Positions 1 through 8,703 of a DNA stretch of 45,690 nt are shown one piece after another. Location of the stretch: assembly GCA_944326255.1 (NCBI GenBank), contig CALVDG010000018.1:1-45690 (forward strand), in the 5' to 3' direction. Below the pieces are notes generated by a model. The model searched no databases and was not told where the DNA came from. It was given only the letters and a program-made list of their open reading frames with translations. The position numbers and the translations under genes were made by a program. Numbering within the stretch: position 1 is the first letter of the stretch; the number at the start of each line of letters is the position of its first letter. The stretch comes from an uncultured Bacteroidales bacterium (lineage in GTDB: Bacteria; Bacteroidota; Bacteroidia; Bacteroidales; UBA932).

Positions 1-99
1 GTCCCTTAACATTTTAAAATATTAACAGACTCTTTTCTTTTTACCTCGTTATCTCTCTCAGTCTTGTCAATGAACTATCCGTTTTTCTCAAACGGGCTG

Positions 100-130
100 C
101 AAATATACGGACTATTTTTTAACCACCAAA
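100..130 (-). promoter_or_regulatory. Leftward Bacteroidetes-type promoter
   Basis: On the minus strand the sequence reads TTTG (130-127), 19 bases, then TATATTTG (107-100). This is an exact match to the TTTG / TAnnTTTG pattern of the Bacteroidetes primary sigma factor at the usual spacing. The gene it serves lies outside the window to the left. Confidence 0.7.
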
Positions 131-263
131 TTTTTTTGAAGATTTTTTGCAATTTTTTTGACACAATTTTTACTCTCTTTTGACAAGTTCCTATTTTTCA
201 AGCACTTCACTTTTGAAAAATTTTTACAGATTTTTTATAAAAAATTTTGCACCCGCGACAATG

Positions 264-294
264 TTGGTACAATAACATAATAAAATTAAATTTG
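264..294 (+). promoter_or_regulatory. Promoter of the OPT-ZIP-PepT operon
   Basis: TTG at 264-266 is followed after 20 bases by TAAATTTG at 287-294, an exact TAnnTTTG -7 element. Transcription should begin near base 300, giving a leader of about 20 bases before the ATG at 324. No Shine-Dalgarno sequence is seen, as is usual in this phylum. Confidence 0.65.
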
Positions 295-323
295 TGGTTT
301 AAAACCAAACCATCCTAATACTT

Positions 324-2324
324 ATGGAAGAGAAGAAAAAAGTAACCCTTCCCGAGAACGCGTTCCGGGAGCTCAAGCCGGGAGAGCAGTACCAGCCTCT
401 CCTCAGACCGGACAAGGTATATCCGGAAGTGACAGTATGGTCAGTCACGGTAGGTCTGGTGATGACCATCATATTTTCAGCCGCAGCGGCATTTCTGGGG
501 CTGAAGGTCGGACAGGTCTTTGAGGCCGCCATACCTATATCTATAATAGCGGTAGGCCTTTCCAGCGCATTCAAGCGCAAGAACGCCCTCGGAGAGAATG
601 TCATCATACAGTCCATCGGAGCCTGCTCCGGTGTAATCGTCGCAGGAGCGATCTTCACCCTCCCCGCCCTGTACATCCTGCAGGATAAATACCCTGAGCT
701 GACAGTGGATTTCTCGAAGATCTTCCTCAGCTCACTCATCGGAGGCGTGCTGGGCATCCTGCTGCTGATCCCTTTCAGAAAATACTTCGTGAAGGAGCAG
801 CACGGCAAATATCCATTCCCCGAGGCCACGGCCACCACGCAGGTGATAGTAAGCGGCGAGTCCGGAGGCAAGGGAGCCAAGACCCTGCTGATAAGCGGTC
901 TGGTCGGAGGTCTCTACGACTTCATCGTATCCACATTCGGCTGGTGGTCGGAGGTTTTCACATCCAGGGTGCTGCCCTGGGGCGAGCAGGTAGCCACCAA
1001 CGCCAAACTCCTCCTGAAGGTCAATGTCGGAGCTGCCGTGCTCGGTCTGGGATATATCATAGGCCTGAAATATTCCTTTATAATATGCTGCGGCTCGTTC
1101 CTGGTATGGCTGATCATCATTCCCCTGATGAGCCTGATCTTCGGAGACAGTGTACTGGACCTGATGGGTTCCGGCCTGACCGCCACTGTCGGCTCAATGT
1201 CGCCTGAGGAGATCTTCACCAACTACGCCCGTCATATAGGCATCGGAGGCATCGCCACGGCAGGCATCATCGGCATCATCAAGTCCGCCGGCATCATCAA
1301 GTCCGCCCTCGGTCTGGCCGGAAAGGAGTTCAGGGGCAAGAAGTCAGAAGCCGGCAGCCAGGAGATACGCACTCAAAAGGACCTGTCGATGAAGATTATC
1401 ATCATCGGCCTGCTGATCACTCTCGCCCTGATGTTCGTATTCTTCTACTTCGGAGTTCTGGACAACCTGTGGCACGCCGTCATAGCCCTGCTGGTTGTCG
1501 CTGTCATAGCCTTCCTGTTCACGACTGTGGCCGCCAACGCCATTGCCATCGTAGGCTCCAACCCTGTCAGCGGCATGACTCTGATGACCCTCATACTCGC
1601 GTCCATCATCCTGGTGGCCGCAGGTCTTAAAGGCACGTCCGGCATGGCCGCCGCCCTGATCATAGGAGGTGTGGTCTGCACGGCCCTTTCCATGGCCGGC
1701 GGCTTCATCACCGACCTCAAGATCGGTTACTGGATCGGTACCACTCCGCGCAAGCAGGAAGGCTGGAAATTCCTGGGCACTCTGGTAGCCGCCGCGACTG
1801 TTGCCGGTGTCATGATGGTGCTCAACGACACATTCGGATTCACCGGTGAAGGAGCCCTCGTAGCTCCCCAGGCCAATGCCATGGCCGCCGTCATCGAGCC
1901 TCTTATGCTGGGCGGCAGCGCACCCTGGATCATGTACGGCATCGGCGCCGCCATAGCCATACTGCTGACCCTCTTCAAGGTACCTGCCCTTCCTTTCGCA
2001 CTCGGAATGTTCATTCCCATTGAGCTCAACATCCCGCTGATGATCGGAGGTGCCGTCGCATGGTACGTAGGCTCGCGCAGCAAGGACAAGGCCGTCAACG
2101 AGGCCCGCAAGGAAAAGGGCACGCTGGTGGCATCCGGATTCATCGCCGGAGGAGCCCTCATGGGAGTTGTCTCCGCCATCATGCGTTTCGCCGACATCAA
2201 TCTGGTCAACCGCGAGTGGCAGTCCTCCACCCCTGCGGTATGGATCGCCCTGGGCGCATACATTCTGCTCATAGGCTACATGATATGGGCCTGCAGGAAG
2301 ACCGACTCAGCTGACAACAAGTAA
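324..2324 (+). CDS. OPT family oligopeptide transporter
   Basis: A 666-residue polytopic inner-membrane protein with well over a dozen hydrophobic segments and a short charged N-terminus with no cleavable signal. Length and composition fit the bacterial branch of the OPT family, secondary transporters that bring in short peptides or metal chelates with protons. Glycine/alanine-rich membrane segments and repeated small loops such as the one around residues 300-330 are typical. It is the first gene of a tight operon and is followed after 5 bases by a ZIP metal transporter and then by tripeptidase PepT, so uptake of small peptides for intracellular hydrolysis is the likely role. The substrate is inferred from context only; some OPT proteins carry iron-siderophore complexes instead. 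The ATG at 324 lies about 20 bases after a good promoter start. Confidence 0.88.
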   Translation: MEEKKKVTLPENAFRELKPGEQYQPLLRPDKVYPEVTVWSVTVGLVMTIIFSAAAAFLGLKVGQVFEAAIPISIIAVGLSSAFKRKNALGENVIIQSIGACSGVIVAGAIFTLPALYILQDKYPELTVDFSKIFLSSLIGGVLGILLLIPFRKYFVKEQHGKYPFPEATATTQVIVSGESGGKGAKTLLISGLVGGLYDFIVSTFGWWSEVFTSRVLPWGEQVATNAKLLLKVNVGAAVLGLGYIIGLKYSFIICCGSFLVWLIIIPLMSLIFGDSVLDLMGSGLTATVGSMSPEEIFTNYARHIGIGGIATAGIIGIIKSAGIIKSALGLAGKEFRGKKSEAGSQEIRTQKDLSMKIIIIGLLITLALMFVFFYFGVLDNLWHAVIALLVVAVIAFLFTTVAANAIAIVGSNPVSGMTLMTLILASIILVAAGLKGTSGMAAALIIGGVVCTALSMAGGFITDLKIGYWIGTTPRKQEGWKFLGTLVAAATVAGVMMVLNDTFGFTGEGALVAPQANAMAAVIEPLMLGGSAPWIMYGIGAAIAILLTLFKVPALPFALGMFIPIELNIPLMIGGAVAWYVGSRSKDKAVNEARKEKGTLVASGFIAGGALMGVVSAIMRFADINLVNREWQSSTPAVWIALGAYILLIGYMIWACRKTDSADNK

Positions 2325-2329
2325 CGGCG

Positions 2330-3139
2330 ATGCTGAGCGGCAGTAACTTCCCCATAGCATTGCTCCTGACCCTGCTGGCAGGACTTTCCACAGGACTGGG
2401 AGGTGTCATCGTACTGCTGACCAAGAAGTTCAGCACGAAGACCCTCTCACTGGCCCTCGGCTTCTCAGCCGGAGTAATGCTGTTCATATCCCTCACGGAG
2501 CTGTTCACCGAGGCCCGCACAGGTCTCGGTGCGCACTTCGGGGACAGGATGGGGCTGCTGTACACCGTACTCGCATTTTTCGCAGGAATAGGTCTCATAG
2601 CCGTCATAGACAATGTCATTCCCTCGAAGGAGAATCCGCACGAATATACCGCAACTCCGTCTGAGAACGGTATTTCCGACGGGGACTCCTCCAGACTGAT
2701 GCGACTGGGCCTTTTCTCCGTCATAGCCATAGCCATTCATAATTTCCCGGAAGGCATGGCCACCTTCGTAAGCGCTATGGAAAGTCCGGACACAGGGCTA
2801 TCCATAGCCATTGCCGTAGCCATCCACAATATCCCCGAGGGCATCATGGTCGCCATACCTATCTACTACGCGACCCATAAGAAAGGAAAGGCCATCGGCA
2901 ACGCCTTTATGTCCGGCCTGGCCGAGCCTGTCGGAGGTGTACTCGGCTGGCTGCTGCTCTCCAGGATATTCGGGCAGTCTCTCAACGGAGTGGTCCTGGC
3001 CGTTGTAGCCGGCATTATGACCTACATCGCACTGGACGAGCTTCTTCCGTCCGCCGAGAAGTTCGGCCATCACCACCTGTCCATCATCGGCGTCATAGCC
3101 GGTATGGCAGTCATGGCGGCAAGCATGATTCTGATATAA
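2330..3139 (+). CDS. zupT: ZIP family divalent metal transporter (ZupT-like)
   Basis: A 269-residue protein with about eight membrane segments. It carries both hallmark metal-site motifs of the ZIP family: HNFPEG (His137 to Gly142) in segment IV and HNIPEG (His166 to Gly171) in segment V. These residues form the binuclear metal site in characterised ZIP proteins, including E. coli ZupT, which has the same wording. A hydrophilic loop (about residues 98-122) precedes segment IV. The family imports zinc and often iron, manganese or cobalt into the cytoplasm. It starts 5 bases after the OPT stop and ends 19 bases before pepT, a zinc peptidase, so it is in the same operon. The metal preference cannot be read from the sequence. 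Confidence 0.87.
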   Translation: MLSGSNFPIALLLTLLAGLSTGLGGVIVLLTKKFSTKTLSLALGFSAGVMLFISLTELFTEARTGLGAHFGDRMGLLYTVLAFFAGIGLIAVIDNVIPSKENPHEYTATPSENGISDGDSSRLMRLGLFSVIAIAIHNFPEGMATFVSAMESPDTGLSIAIAVAIHNIPEGIMVAIPIYYATHKKGKAIGNAFMSGLAEPVGGVLGWLLLSRIFGQSLNGVVLAVVAGIMTYIALDELLPSAEKFGHHHLSIIGVIAGMAVMAASMILI

Positions 3140-3158
3140 TATAAAACGTCAATATACA

Positions 3159-4385
3159 ATGGAAAAGATCATCGACAGATTTCTCAGGTATGTGGCTTTC
3201 GACACGGCATCGAACCCGGACTCGCAGAGCCAGCCCAGTACCAACAAACAGTTCGCTCTTCTGGAGCAGCTCCGCAAAGAGCTTCAGGCCATGGGAGTGG
3301 AGCAGGTGGAAGTGGATAAGAACGGCTATCTGATGGCCTCCATCCCTTCCAACATAGACGGGGACGTCCCCGCTATCGGCTTTATCTCTCACGTGGACAC
3401 ATCGCCCGATGCTCCCGGATGCGGTATCAAGCCCCGCATCGTGGAGAACTACGACGGCAAGACCCTGGTCCTCAACGAGGCCAAAGGCGTGGAGCTCAAC
3501 CCTGAAGAATTCCCGGAACTCAGGGACTACATCGGCCAGACACTCATCACCACTGACGGAACGACTCTGCTCGGTGCCGACGACAAGGCCGGAGTGGCCG
3601 AGATCATGTCCGCAGCGGAATACATCATGGAGCATCCCGAGTTCCGCCACGGCGAGATCAAGATAGGCTTTACACCCGACGAGGAGATCGGACGCGGCGT
3701 AGACCGTTTTGACGTGAAGAAATTCGGAGCGCAGTACGCCTACACCATGGACGGAGGCGCAATCGGCGAACTCGAGTACGAGAACTTCAACGCCGCCTCG
3801 GCCAAGATTCACATCCAGGGCCGCAACATCCACCCCGGCTACGCCAAGTACAAGATGCTCAACGCCATCCTCATCGGCTCCGAGCTCAACGACATGCTCC
3901 CGGTATGGCAGAGACCCGAATACACCGAGGGATATGACGGATTTTTCCACATCACCAAGTTCAACGGCGTGGTGGAGGAAGCCAGGATGGAGTACATCAT
4001 CCGCGACCACGACTCGGCTCTCTTCGAGCGCAAGAAGGAGATGCTCCGCGAATGTGCCGACTTCATCAACCGCAAATACGGCGAGGGAGTGGTGACCCTG
4101 GAGATCAAGGACCAGTACTACAACATGAAGAAGCAGGTAGAGCCTCATTACCATATCATCGAGAAAGCCGTGAAGGCTATGGAAGAGGCCGGTATCAGGG
4201 CCAACATCCGCCCTATCCGAGGCGGCACAGACGGTGCCCGTCTTTCATTCATGGGCCTGCCCTGCCCCAACATCTTCGCCGGCGGCCTCAACTTCCACGG
4301 CAAATACGAATACGTACCCGTCCAGAGCATGGAGAAAGCCACCGAGGTCATCCTGAACATCATCCGCAACTTCACAGAGAAATAA
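3159..4385 (+). CDS. pepT: Peptidase T (tripeptide aminopeptidase, M20B)
   Basis: A 408-residue cytoplasmic metallopeptidase of family M20B that removes the N-terminal residue from tripeptides. Visible hallmarks are the zinc ligand His78 in the motif SHVDTSP, bridging Asp141 in LGADDKAG, the catalytic and ligand Glu175/Glu176 in TPDEEIG, Asp198 in MDGG, and the late FHGKYEY motif that supplies the last His. The dimerisation lid domain (about 205-310) contains the expected NIHPGYAK segment. The length matches PepT from other bacteria. Its place after a peptide transporter suggests that peptides imported by the OPT protein are broken down here. The next gene follows after 12 bases. Confidence 0.96.
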   Translation: MEKIIDRFLRYVAFDTASNPDSQSQPSTNKQFALLEQLRKELQAMGVEQVEVDKNGYLMASIPSNIDGDVPAIGFISHVDTSPDAPGCGIKPRIVENYDGKTLVLNEAKGVELNPEEFPELRDYIGQTLITTDGTTLLGADDKAGVAEIMSAAEYIMEHPEFRHGEIKIGFTPDEEIGRGVDRFDVKKFGAQYAYTMDGGAIGELEYENFNAASAKIHIQGRNIHPGYAKYKMLNAILIGSELNDMLPVWQRPEYTEGYDGFFHITKFNGVVEEARMEYIIRDHDSALFERKKEMLRECADFINRKYGEGVVTLEIKDQYYNMKKQVEPHYHIIEKAVKAMEEAGIRANIRPIRGGTDGARLSFMGLPCPNIFAGGLNFHGKYEYVPVQSMEKATEVILNIIRNFTEK

Positions 4386-4397
4386 ATCTGCACAGCA

Positions 4398-4712
4398 ATG
4401 ATTATCACTACCACAAACACACTGCAGGACAAGCAGATCACCACTTATCACGGGGTCGTCACCGGAACATGCATCATGGGTGCGAACGTCTTCCGTGACA
4501 TTTTCGCCAGCATCCGAGACATCGTCGGAGGACGGTCCGGAGCCTACGAGGAAGTCATCGAGAAGGCCAAGAACGAAGCCATCCAGGAGATGGTGGACAA
4601 GGCCATGGGAATGAGGGCCAATGCCGTCATCGGAGTGGACATCGACTACGAGACCGTAGGCGGCTCCATGCTGATGGTTGCGGTCAGCGGCACAGCAGTG
4701 ACAGTTCTATAG
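4398..4712 (+). CDS. YbjQ/UPF0145 family protein
   Basis: A 104-residue protein of the YbjQ (UPF0145) family. Typical features are the opening TTTNTLQ, the conserved glycine region with [14 protein letters not shown], the GGRSGAYE turn, and the C-terminal [12 protein letters not shown] strand. Family members form pentamers in crystal structures and have been called heavy-metal-binding proteins, but no function is settled. There is no signal peptide, so it is cytoplasmic. It sits 12 bases after pepT and 10 bases before the AlaX-like gene, in the same operon. Confidence 0.88.
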   Translation: MIITTTNTLQDKQITTYHGVVTGTCIMGANVFRDIFASIRDIVGGRSGAYEEVIEKAKNEAIQEMVDKAMGMRANAVIGVDIDYETVGGSMLMVAVSGTAVTVL

Positions 4713-4722
4713 TCCTAAGGCA

Positions 4723-5193
4723 ATGGAAGATATCCAGCTCAACGCGCACAACAAGGAGGAATACCCTCCGATGCACACTGCAGAACATATCCTCAACCAA
4801 ACTATGGTGCGGATGTTCGGTTGTCCCCGCTCGCGCAACGCCCATATCGAGCGCAAGAAGAGCAAATGCGACTATCTGCTGGCGGAGTGCCCCTCCCCGG
4901 AACAGATCCAGGCCGTCGAGGACAAGGTCAACGAGGTAATCGCAGCCTGCCTGCCGGTCACTATTGAGTTCGTTCCTCTGTCGGAGGCCGGTGCGATAGT
5001 GGACCTGAGCAAGCTGCCGGAGAATGTGTCGGACACACTTCGGATAGTCCGCGTAGGCGATTACGATGCCTGCGCCTGCATCGGGGCCCATGTATCCAAC
5101 ACCTCCGAGATAGGCCGCTTCAGGATTATCTCCCACGACTTCGCCGACGGCCGCTGGCGGGTCCGCTTCAAGCTGGAAGACACCCCGCAATAA
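4723..5193 (+). CDS. AlaX-like alanyl-tRNA editing domain protein
   Basis: A 156-residue free-standing editing domain related to the second additional domain of threonyl-tRNA synthetase and the AlaX proteins, which hydrolyse mischarged Ser-tRNA(Ala). The zinc-site motifs are both present: HTAEH (His18 and His22) and CIGAH (Cys119 and His123). It has no synthetase or anticodon-binding part, so it would act in trans on tRNA in the cytoplasm. It is short compared with AlaX-L forms, which carry an extra glycine-rich domain. It is the fifth gene of the operon, 10 bases after the YbjQ-like gene. Which tRNA it edits cannot be seen. Confidence 0.83.
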   Translation: MEDIQLNAHNKEEYPPMHTAEHILNQTMVRMFGCPRSRNAHIERKKSKCDYLLAECPSPEQIQAVEDKVNEVIAACLPVTIEFVPLSEAGAIVDLSKLPENVSDTLRIVRVGDYDACACIGAHVSNTSEIGRFRIISHDFADGRWRVRFKLEDTPQ

Positions 5194-5252
5194 CCGCGTT
5201 GGCACGGTAATTGACTGCTCTCATATCAAGGAACACTAACGAATCCAAAGAT

Positions 5253-6008
5253 ATGAGAGCTTTTAATTTTATCACAGCCTTGACGGCAGCCGCGCTTCTG
5301 ACGTGCGGCACTATGGCGGCACAGGACGCCCCTTACGACGAACAGTTCAGATACATAGAGGTTACCGGCACCTCCGAGGTCGAGATAATTCCCGACGAGA
5401 TACATTTCGTAATCGGCATTAAAGAATATTTCGAAGAGGAGTTTGACGGGAAATCCAAGCCCGAGGATTACAGGACTAAAGTACGCATAGAGACCATCGA
5501 GTCGCAGATGCGCAAGGCCCTGCACTCCATAGGCATCACTGACAGCGACATCCGTACCCAGGACGTGGGCGATTACTGGAGGGAGCGCGGTCTGGACTTC
5601 CTCATCGGTAAGAACCTGGACATCACCCTGCATGATTTCACGATGATAGACAAGATCATCTCGGTCATTGACACCAAGGGCGTAAGTTCCATGCGCATCG
5701 GAGAGATGACCCACAAGGACATCCTCAAATATCAGGAGCAGGGCAAGAAAGACGCAGTACTGGCCGCCAGGCGCAAGGCCGAATACATGGCCGGAGCACT
5801 CGGTGAGCAGCTCGGCAGCGTCCTCTCCATCAAGGAGCACGGCGGCGGTATTGACAACTATACCATAGTGCAGAACAGCAAGCTCCGGATGGACAGTGCC
5901 GCATACGGCTCAGCAGAAGCCACCCCGGCAGCCTCCGCCTCCGATGCCTTCCGCACCATCAAGTACACCTACTCGGTCACCTGCCGCTTCGCCCTCAAAG
6001 GCTGGTAA
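5253..6008 (+). CDS. Exported SIMPL-domain (DUF541) protein
   Basis: A 251-residue protein with a clear signal peptide, MRAFNFITALTAAALLTCGT followed by MAAQ, and a SIMPL (DUF541) domain. The start of the domain, EVTGTSEVEIIPDEIHFVIG, is typical. The C-terminal part has the usual long helix of Ala, Lys and Arg (AVLAARRKAEYMAGALGE) and a final strand pair with YSVTCRFAL. Members lie in the periplasm or outer membrane; their function is poorly known. A TTG at 5211 could extend the frame by 14 residues, but the ATG at 5253 gives a normal signal peptide and is preferred. It is the last gene of the plus-strand run, after a 59-base gap. Confidence 0.82.
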   Translation: MRAFNFITALTAAALLTCGTMAAQDAPYDEQFRYIEVTGTSEVEIIPDEIHFVIGIKEYFEEEFDGKSKPEDYRTKVRIETIESQMRKALHSIGITDSDIRTQDVGDYWRERGLDFLIGKNLDITLHDFTMIDKIISVIDTKGVSSMRIGEMTHKDILKYQEQGKKDAVLAARRKAEYMAGALGEQLGSVLSIKEHGGGIDNYTIVQNSKLRMDSAAYGSAEATPAASASDAFRTIKYTYSVTCRFALKGW

Positions 6009-6066
6009 TCACACCCGCAGACAGATGCCACACAATTCACTTAATTAGACCACCTTACGCAAGTCC

Positions 6067-6112
6067 ATTCACCAAGTTGGACGATTTTCATTCACCAAGT
6101 CGGCCATTATTC
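6067..6112. repeat. Tandem 23-base repeat, two copies
   Basis: Two copies of a 23-base unit lie head to tail at 6067-6089 and 6090-6112, each beginning ATTCACCAAGT. They differ at about five positions. The array overlaps the last codons of the glycosyltransferase gene. The unit resembles the repeats at 16632-16727 (shared core close to CCAAGGTGGACATTTTTC). Confidence 0.6.
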
Positions 6113-7452
6113 ATCTGCTGGCGGGCCAGGAGCTCGCGGGTGCGGAGGGAGTCCTTGTAGGCGTTGTGGGCGTTAATCCTGAAGATATCCAGGGCGGCAT
6201 CGGAGTTTCCGCCCCAGCGGCGGCAGCTGTATATCGGGTCGTAGATACGGCAGAGACGGTACTCACGAGTCAGACGGAGCACCACGCCGTAGTCCTCGCC
6301 GTAGGAGACGTTCTCAAAGCCGCCGACGGAGCGCAAGGTGGCGGCGTGGAAGGCGCGGGGAGCACCGAGACCGTTGATGCGCAGAGCGTTGTTGTGGCCG
6401 TTGGAATCGGTCCACTCGCGGTGGTCGATGACTCCGGGCGGTATGGGCCGCAGGTCGAAGTCGGTCATCATATAGCTGCCGATGACCACGGCGCACCGCT
6501 CGCGGCGGAACACGTCCACCATCCGCTGCAGGGTATCCGGTCCGCTGTACATGTCGTCGCTGTCGAGCTGCACGGCATAGCGTCCGCAAGCCGGATGATT
6601 GATGCCGGCGTTCCAGCAGCCGCCGATGCCCAGGCCGGTCTCCTCCGGGATAAGGTGAATCACCCGGCTGTCGGACGAGGCCAGTTCATCTATCCTTTCC
6701 GATGTTCCGTCGGTGGAATGATTGTCTATCACTATGACATTGAACAGGAAATCCGTCTGCTGCGAGAGGGCCGAGCGGAGCGCGTCCTGGACCGTGGCCG
6801 CACGGTTCAGCACCGGGATGATGACCGAGGCCTCGACGGCATAGACTCCGCCGTCCTCTCCGACCGTCCGCGTCCGCTGCGGCAGCCACGCCCCAATTTC
6901 CCTTAGATGATCCGTGAAAATGGCCTCCATCTCTATCTGCGCCTCCCGGTTCCGCGGGTCCACATAGTCGAACTGCTTTTGTCCTGAAGCCCTCGGATCC
7001 ACCTCGTCCACCCCGTAGAGCGTCTGCGGCAGATGCACCAGCGCCCCGTGCCGCGAGAGGAAGAGCCTCAGCGAATACCACCGGCCGTACCTCAGCACCG
7101 TGCCGCCTCCAGCTGCTCTTTCCGTTTCTTCATTGCCCTTTCCGGCCCTGCATCCACCCATCCCCCCTTTCTCCAATCCGCACTCCCATTTCCGCATCAG
7201 AGCCTCATTCACAGCCACCAGTGCCCCGAAGTCGAAGTCCTCCCGCACACTGCCGAGCTGATAGTCATTGACCGGATTGTCCTTCCGCCGCCCGTCCGCC
7301 GCCCGCAGCCAATAGTCGCAGTACACCATCGCCGCCCCCGTCCGGACAGCCTCCTCCAGCAGCCTTCCGCCGGCCTGCCCGGCATCATACATTCCCCGCT
7401 CCGGTCCCACCCGCAGCAGCACATATCCACTGTCTCTTTCGATTATTTCCAT
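6088..7452 (-). CDS. Family 2 (GT-A) glycosyltransferase
   Basis: A protein of about 454 residues. The C-terminal half (from about residue 212) is a GT-A domain of family GT2: the opening strand [14 protein letters not shown], the nucleotide-binding turn [10 protein letters not shown], the DSDD motif (Asp297 to Asp300) for metal and nucleotide-sugar, and the acceptor-side EDYGV motif. The first 200 residues have no recognised domain but contain YCDYW and a conserved-looking charged region, so they may be a remnant or specialised N-terminal domain. Donor and acceptor are unknown. No signal peptide is seen. Start: an upstream ATG at 7518 is possible, but a perfect -7 element at 7480-7473 would then lie inside the gene; the ATG at 7452 is 20 bases after it and is preferred. 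Confidence 0.8.
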   Translation of the reverse strand: MEIIERDSGYVLLRVGPERGMYDAGQAGGRLLEEAVRTGAAMVYCDYWLRAADGRRKDNPVNDYQLGSVREDFDFGALVAVNEALMRKWECGLEKGGMGGCRAGKGNEETERAAGGGTVLRYGRWYSLRLFLSRHGALVHLPQTLYGVDEVDPRASGQKQFDYVDPRNREAQIEMEAIFTDHLREIGAWLPQRTRTVGEDGGVYAVEASVIIPVLNRAATVQDALRSALSQQTDFLFNVIVIDNHSTDGTSERIDELASSDSRVIHLIPEETGLGIGGCWNAGINHPACGRYAVQLDSDDMYSGPDTLQRMVDVFRRERCAVVIGSYMMTDFDLRPIPPGVIDHREWTDSNGHNNALRINGLGAPRAFHAATLRSVGGFENVSYGEDYGVVLRLTREYRLCRIYDPIYSCRRWGGNSDAALDIFRINAHNAYKDSLRTRELLARQQMNNGRLGE

Positions 7453-7472
7453 GATCCTTTTGATTAGTCTCT

Positions 7473-7480
7473 CAAAGATA
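7473..7480 (-). promoter_or_regulatory. -7 element of the glycosyltransferase gene
   Basis: The minus strand reads TATCTTTG, an exact TAnnTTTG match, 20 bases before the ATG at 7452. No good TTTG is found 19-20 bases upstream, so the promoter is only half supported. It is used here to choose the start codon. Confidence 0.45.
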
Positions 7481-7596
7481 GTAAATGTTTTCATGTGAAT
7501 TTGCGTAACGGTAGGCATAGGAGCGGCCTTAAAATGTAATCATCTCTAGGTCATTAAGTTATGGTTAGAGCATGTGCTTTCAGGAGGGTCAAAAAG

Positions 7597-7678
7597 GGCC
7601 GAAAAGCACTCGTTGTATTTGCAAAGACTTGTTTATCAGAGCATTGCAATACCAGACCGCTACAGTACTTACCGTTGT
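7597..7678 (+). repeat. Dispersed 82-base repeat, copy 1
   Basis: Copy of an 82-base element that also occurs, inverted, at 16740-16821. The first 20 bases (GGCCGAAAAG then nACTCGTTGT) match the other copy at 19 positions and the last 12 (nCTTACCGTTGT) at 11, with no gap between them. The middle is much less alike, about 42 percent by hand alignment. Similarity may reach leftward to about 7575 (TGTGCTT). It lies between the glycosyltransferase and the RhuM-like gene. Confidence 0.65.
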
Positions 7679-7696
7679 CAGGCTATCACGCATCCC

Positions 7697-8680
7697 TTAG
7701 TTGTTTTTGTTGATCAGATTTACGACGACCTTCACCATCATGTCCTTCTCTTCCGTGCGGCTTTCGGCTATCATAAGCGTGAGGGCCACCAGGGTGTTGT
7801 CGGCTATGCGCTTCGTGCCGTCCGGGTTGTAAAGGATACCGTTACCGGCCATGAACCACAGGAAAAGAGTAGCGGCAATGCGTTTGTTGCCGTCAGTGAA
7901 CGAGTGGTTCTTCGTGACCAGGTAGAGCAGCATGGCAGCCTTTTCCTCGACTGAGGGATAGAGGTCCTGCCCGTCAAATGTCTGGTAGATCTGGCCTATG
8001 GAACTTTTGAACGAGTCATCCTTCTCATTGGCGAACCATCTGCTTCCACCGAACTTCTCCTTCAATTCACGGATAACATTCATGGCCCCTTCGTAGGTCG
8101 CATGGAATTTTTCTTCGTTCGTGGTCTGTTCTAAGGACAACTGCTGATAATCGTACCTGTCCAGCGTGTCCAGCGCGTATGTGTAGTCAGTGACAACCGC
8201 CACCAGATTAAGCGCATCTTCGGAAGTCAATGCCTCCTGCGCCTTGACTGTCCGGCCCAAAACTGCCACTAATTGCTTTAATTCTGAATACCGCTGCTCG
8301 GTCAGGGCTTTGTTGACGGCATAGCCTTTTACCAGATAGTCTTTCAGCACTTTGTTGGCCCAAATGCGGAACTGAGTACCCCGCTGGCTTTTCACACGAT
8401 ATCCTACGGAGATGATGACATCCAAATTATAAAGAGCTGTCTGATAGGTCTGGTCCGCATCCTTACCCATATGTGCAAAATTTGCACACGTGGTCTCCCG
8501 TTCCAATTCATGTTCTTTGTAGATATTATTAATGTGACGTCCTATGACAGTTCTGTCCTTCTGAAACAGTTCCGCCATCTGTGCCTGCGAAAGCCACACT
8601 GTGTCTCCATCCATTCTGACATTCACAGATGTCTGTCCATCTGCTGTTCGGTAAATCACAATCTTATCATTCAATTCCAT
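7697..8680 (-). CDS. RhuM family protein with Doc-type Fic domain
   Basis: A 327-residue protein with an N-terminal RhuM (virulence RhuM) domain of about 120 residues, beginning with the WLSQAQMAELF segment and including RNLDVI-like text (NLDVIISVGYRV), a coiled-coil-prone middle (about 125-210), and a C-terminal Fic/Doc domain. The Fic motif reads HSFTDGNKR (259-267). Canonical AMP-transferases have HxFxxGNGR; the D-x-NKR wording is that of Doc, which phosphorylates EF-Tu. Function here is inferred from that motif. No antitoxin-sized gene lies beside it, but self-restraint by the N-terminal domain is possible. It starts 23 bases after the end of the UvrA-like gene on the same strand, so it may be read through from it. 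Such genes are often patchily distributed accessory genes. Confidence 0.85.
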   Translation of the reverse strand: MELNDKIVIYRTADGQTSVNVRMDGDTVWLSQAQMAELFQKDRTVIGRHINNIYKEHELERETTCANFAHMGKDADQTYQTALYNLDVIISVGYRVKSQRGTQFRIWANKVLKDYLVKGYAVNKALTEQRYSELKQLVAVLGRTVKAQEALTSEDALNLVAVVTDYTYALDTLDRYDYQQLSLEQTTNEEKFHATYEGAMNVIRELKEKFGGSRWFANEKDDSFKSSIGQIYQTFDGQDLYPSVEEKAAMLLYLVTKNHSFTDGNKRIAATLFLWFMAGNGILYNPDGTKRIADNTLVALTLMIAESRTEEKDMMVKVVVNLINKNN

Positions 8681-8703
8681 ATCTCAACACTTTAAACAAA
8701 TTA

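Larger units (their letters stand above)
1..323. other. AT-rich divergent promoter region, no gene seen
   Basis: This stretch is much richer in A and T than the genes beside it and has no convincing reading frame. It holds a leftward promoter at 100-130 and a rightward promoter at 264-294, so it is a divergent control region. Left of base 100 the minus strand would be the start of a transcript that leaves the window. That leader has a small hairpin (CCGTTT 79-84 with AAACGG 90-95) and then, on the minus strand, GTTCATTGACA (about 64-74), which resembles the boxA-like element in front of Bacteroidetes 16S genes. This resemblance is from memory and is only suggestive. Confidence 0.6.

Noticed and set aside
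3111..4154. Long minus-strand open frame opposite pepT
   Set aside because: It mirrors the pepT codons, has no family motif or start signals, and is an expected shadow in GC-rich coding DNA.
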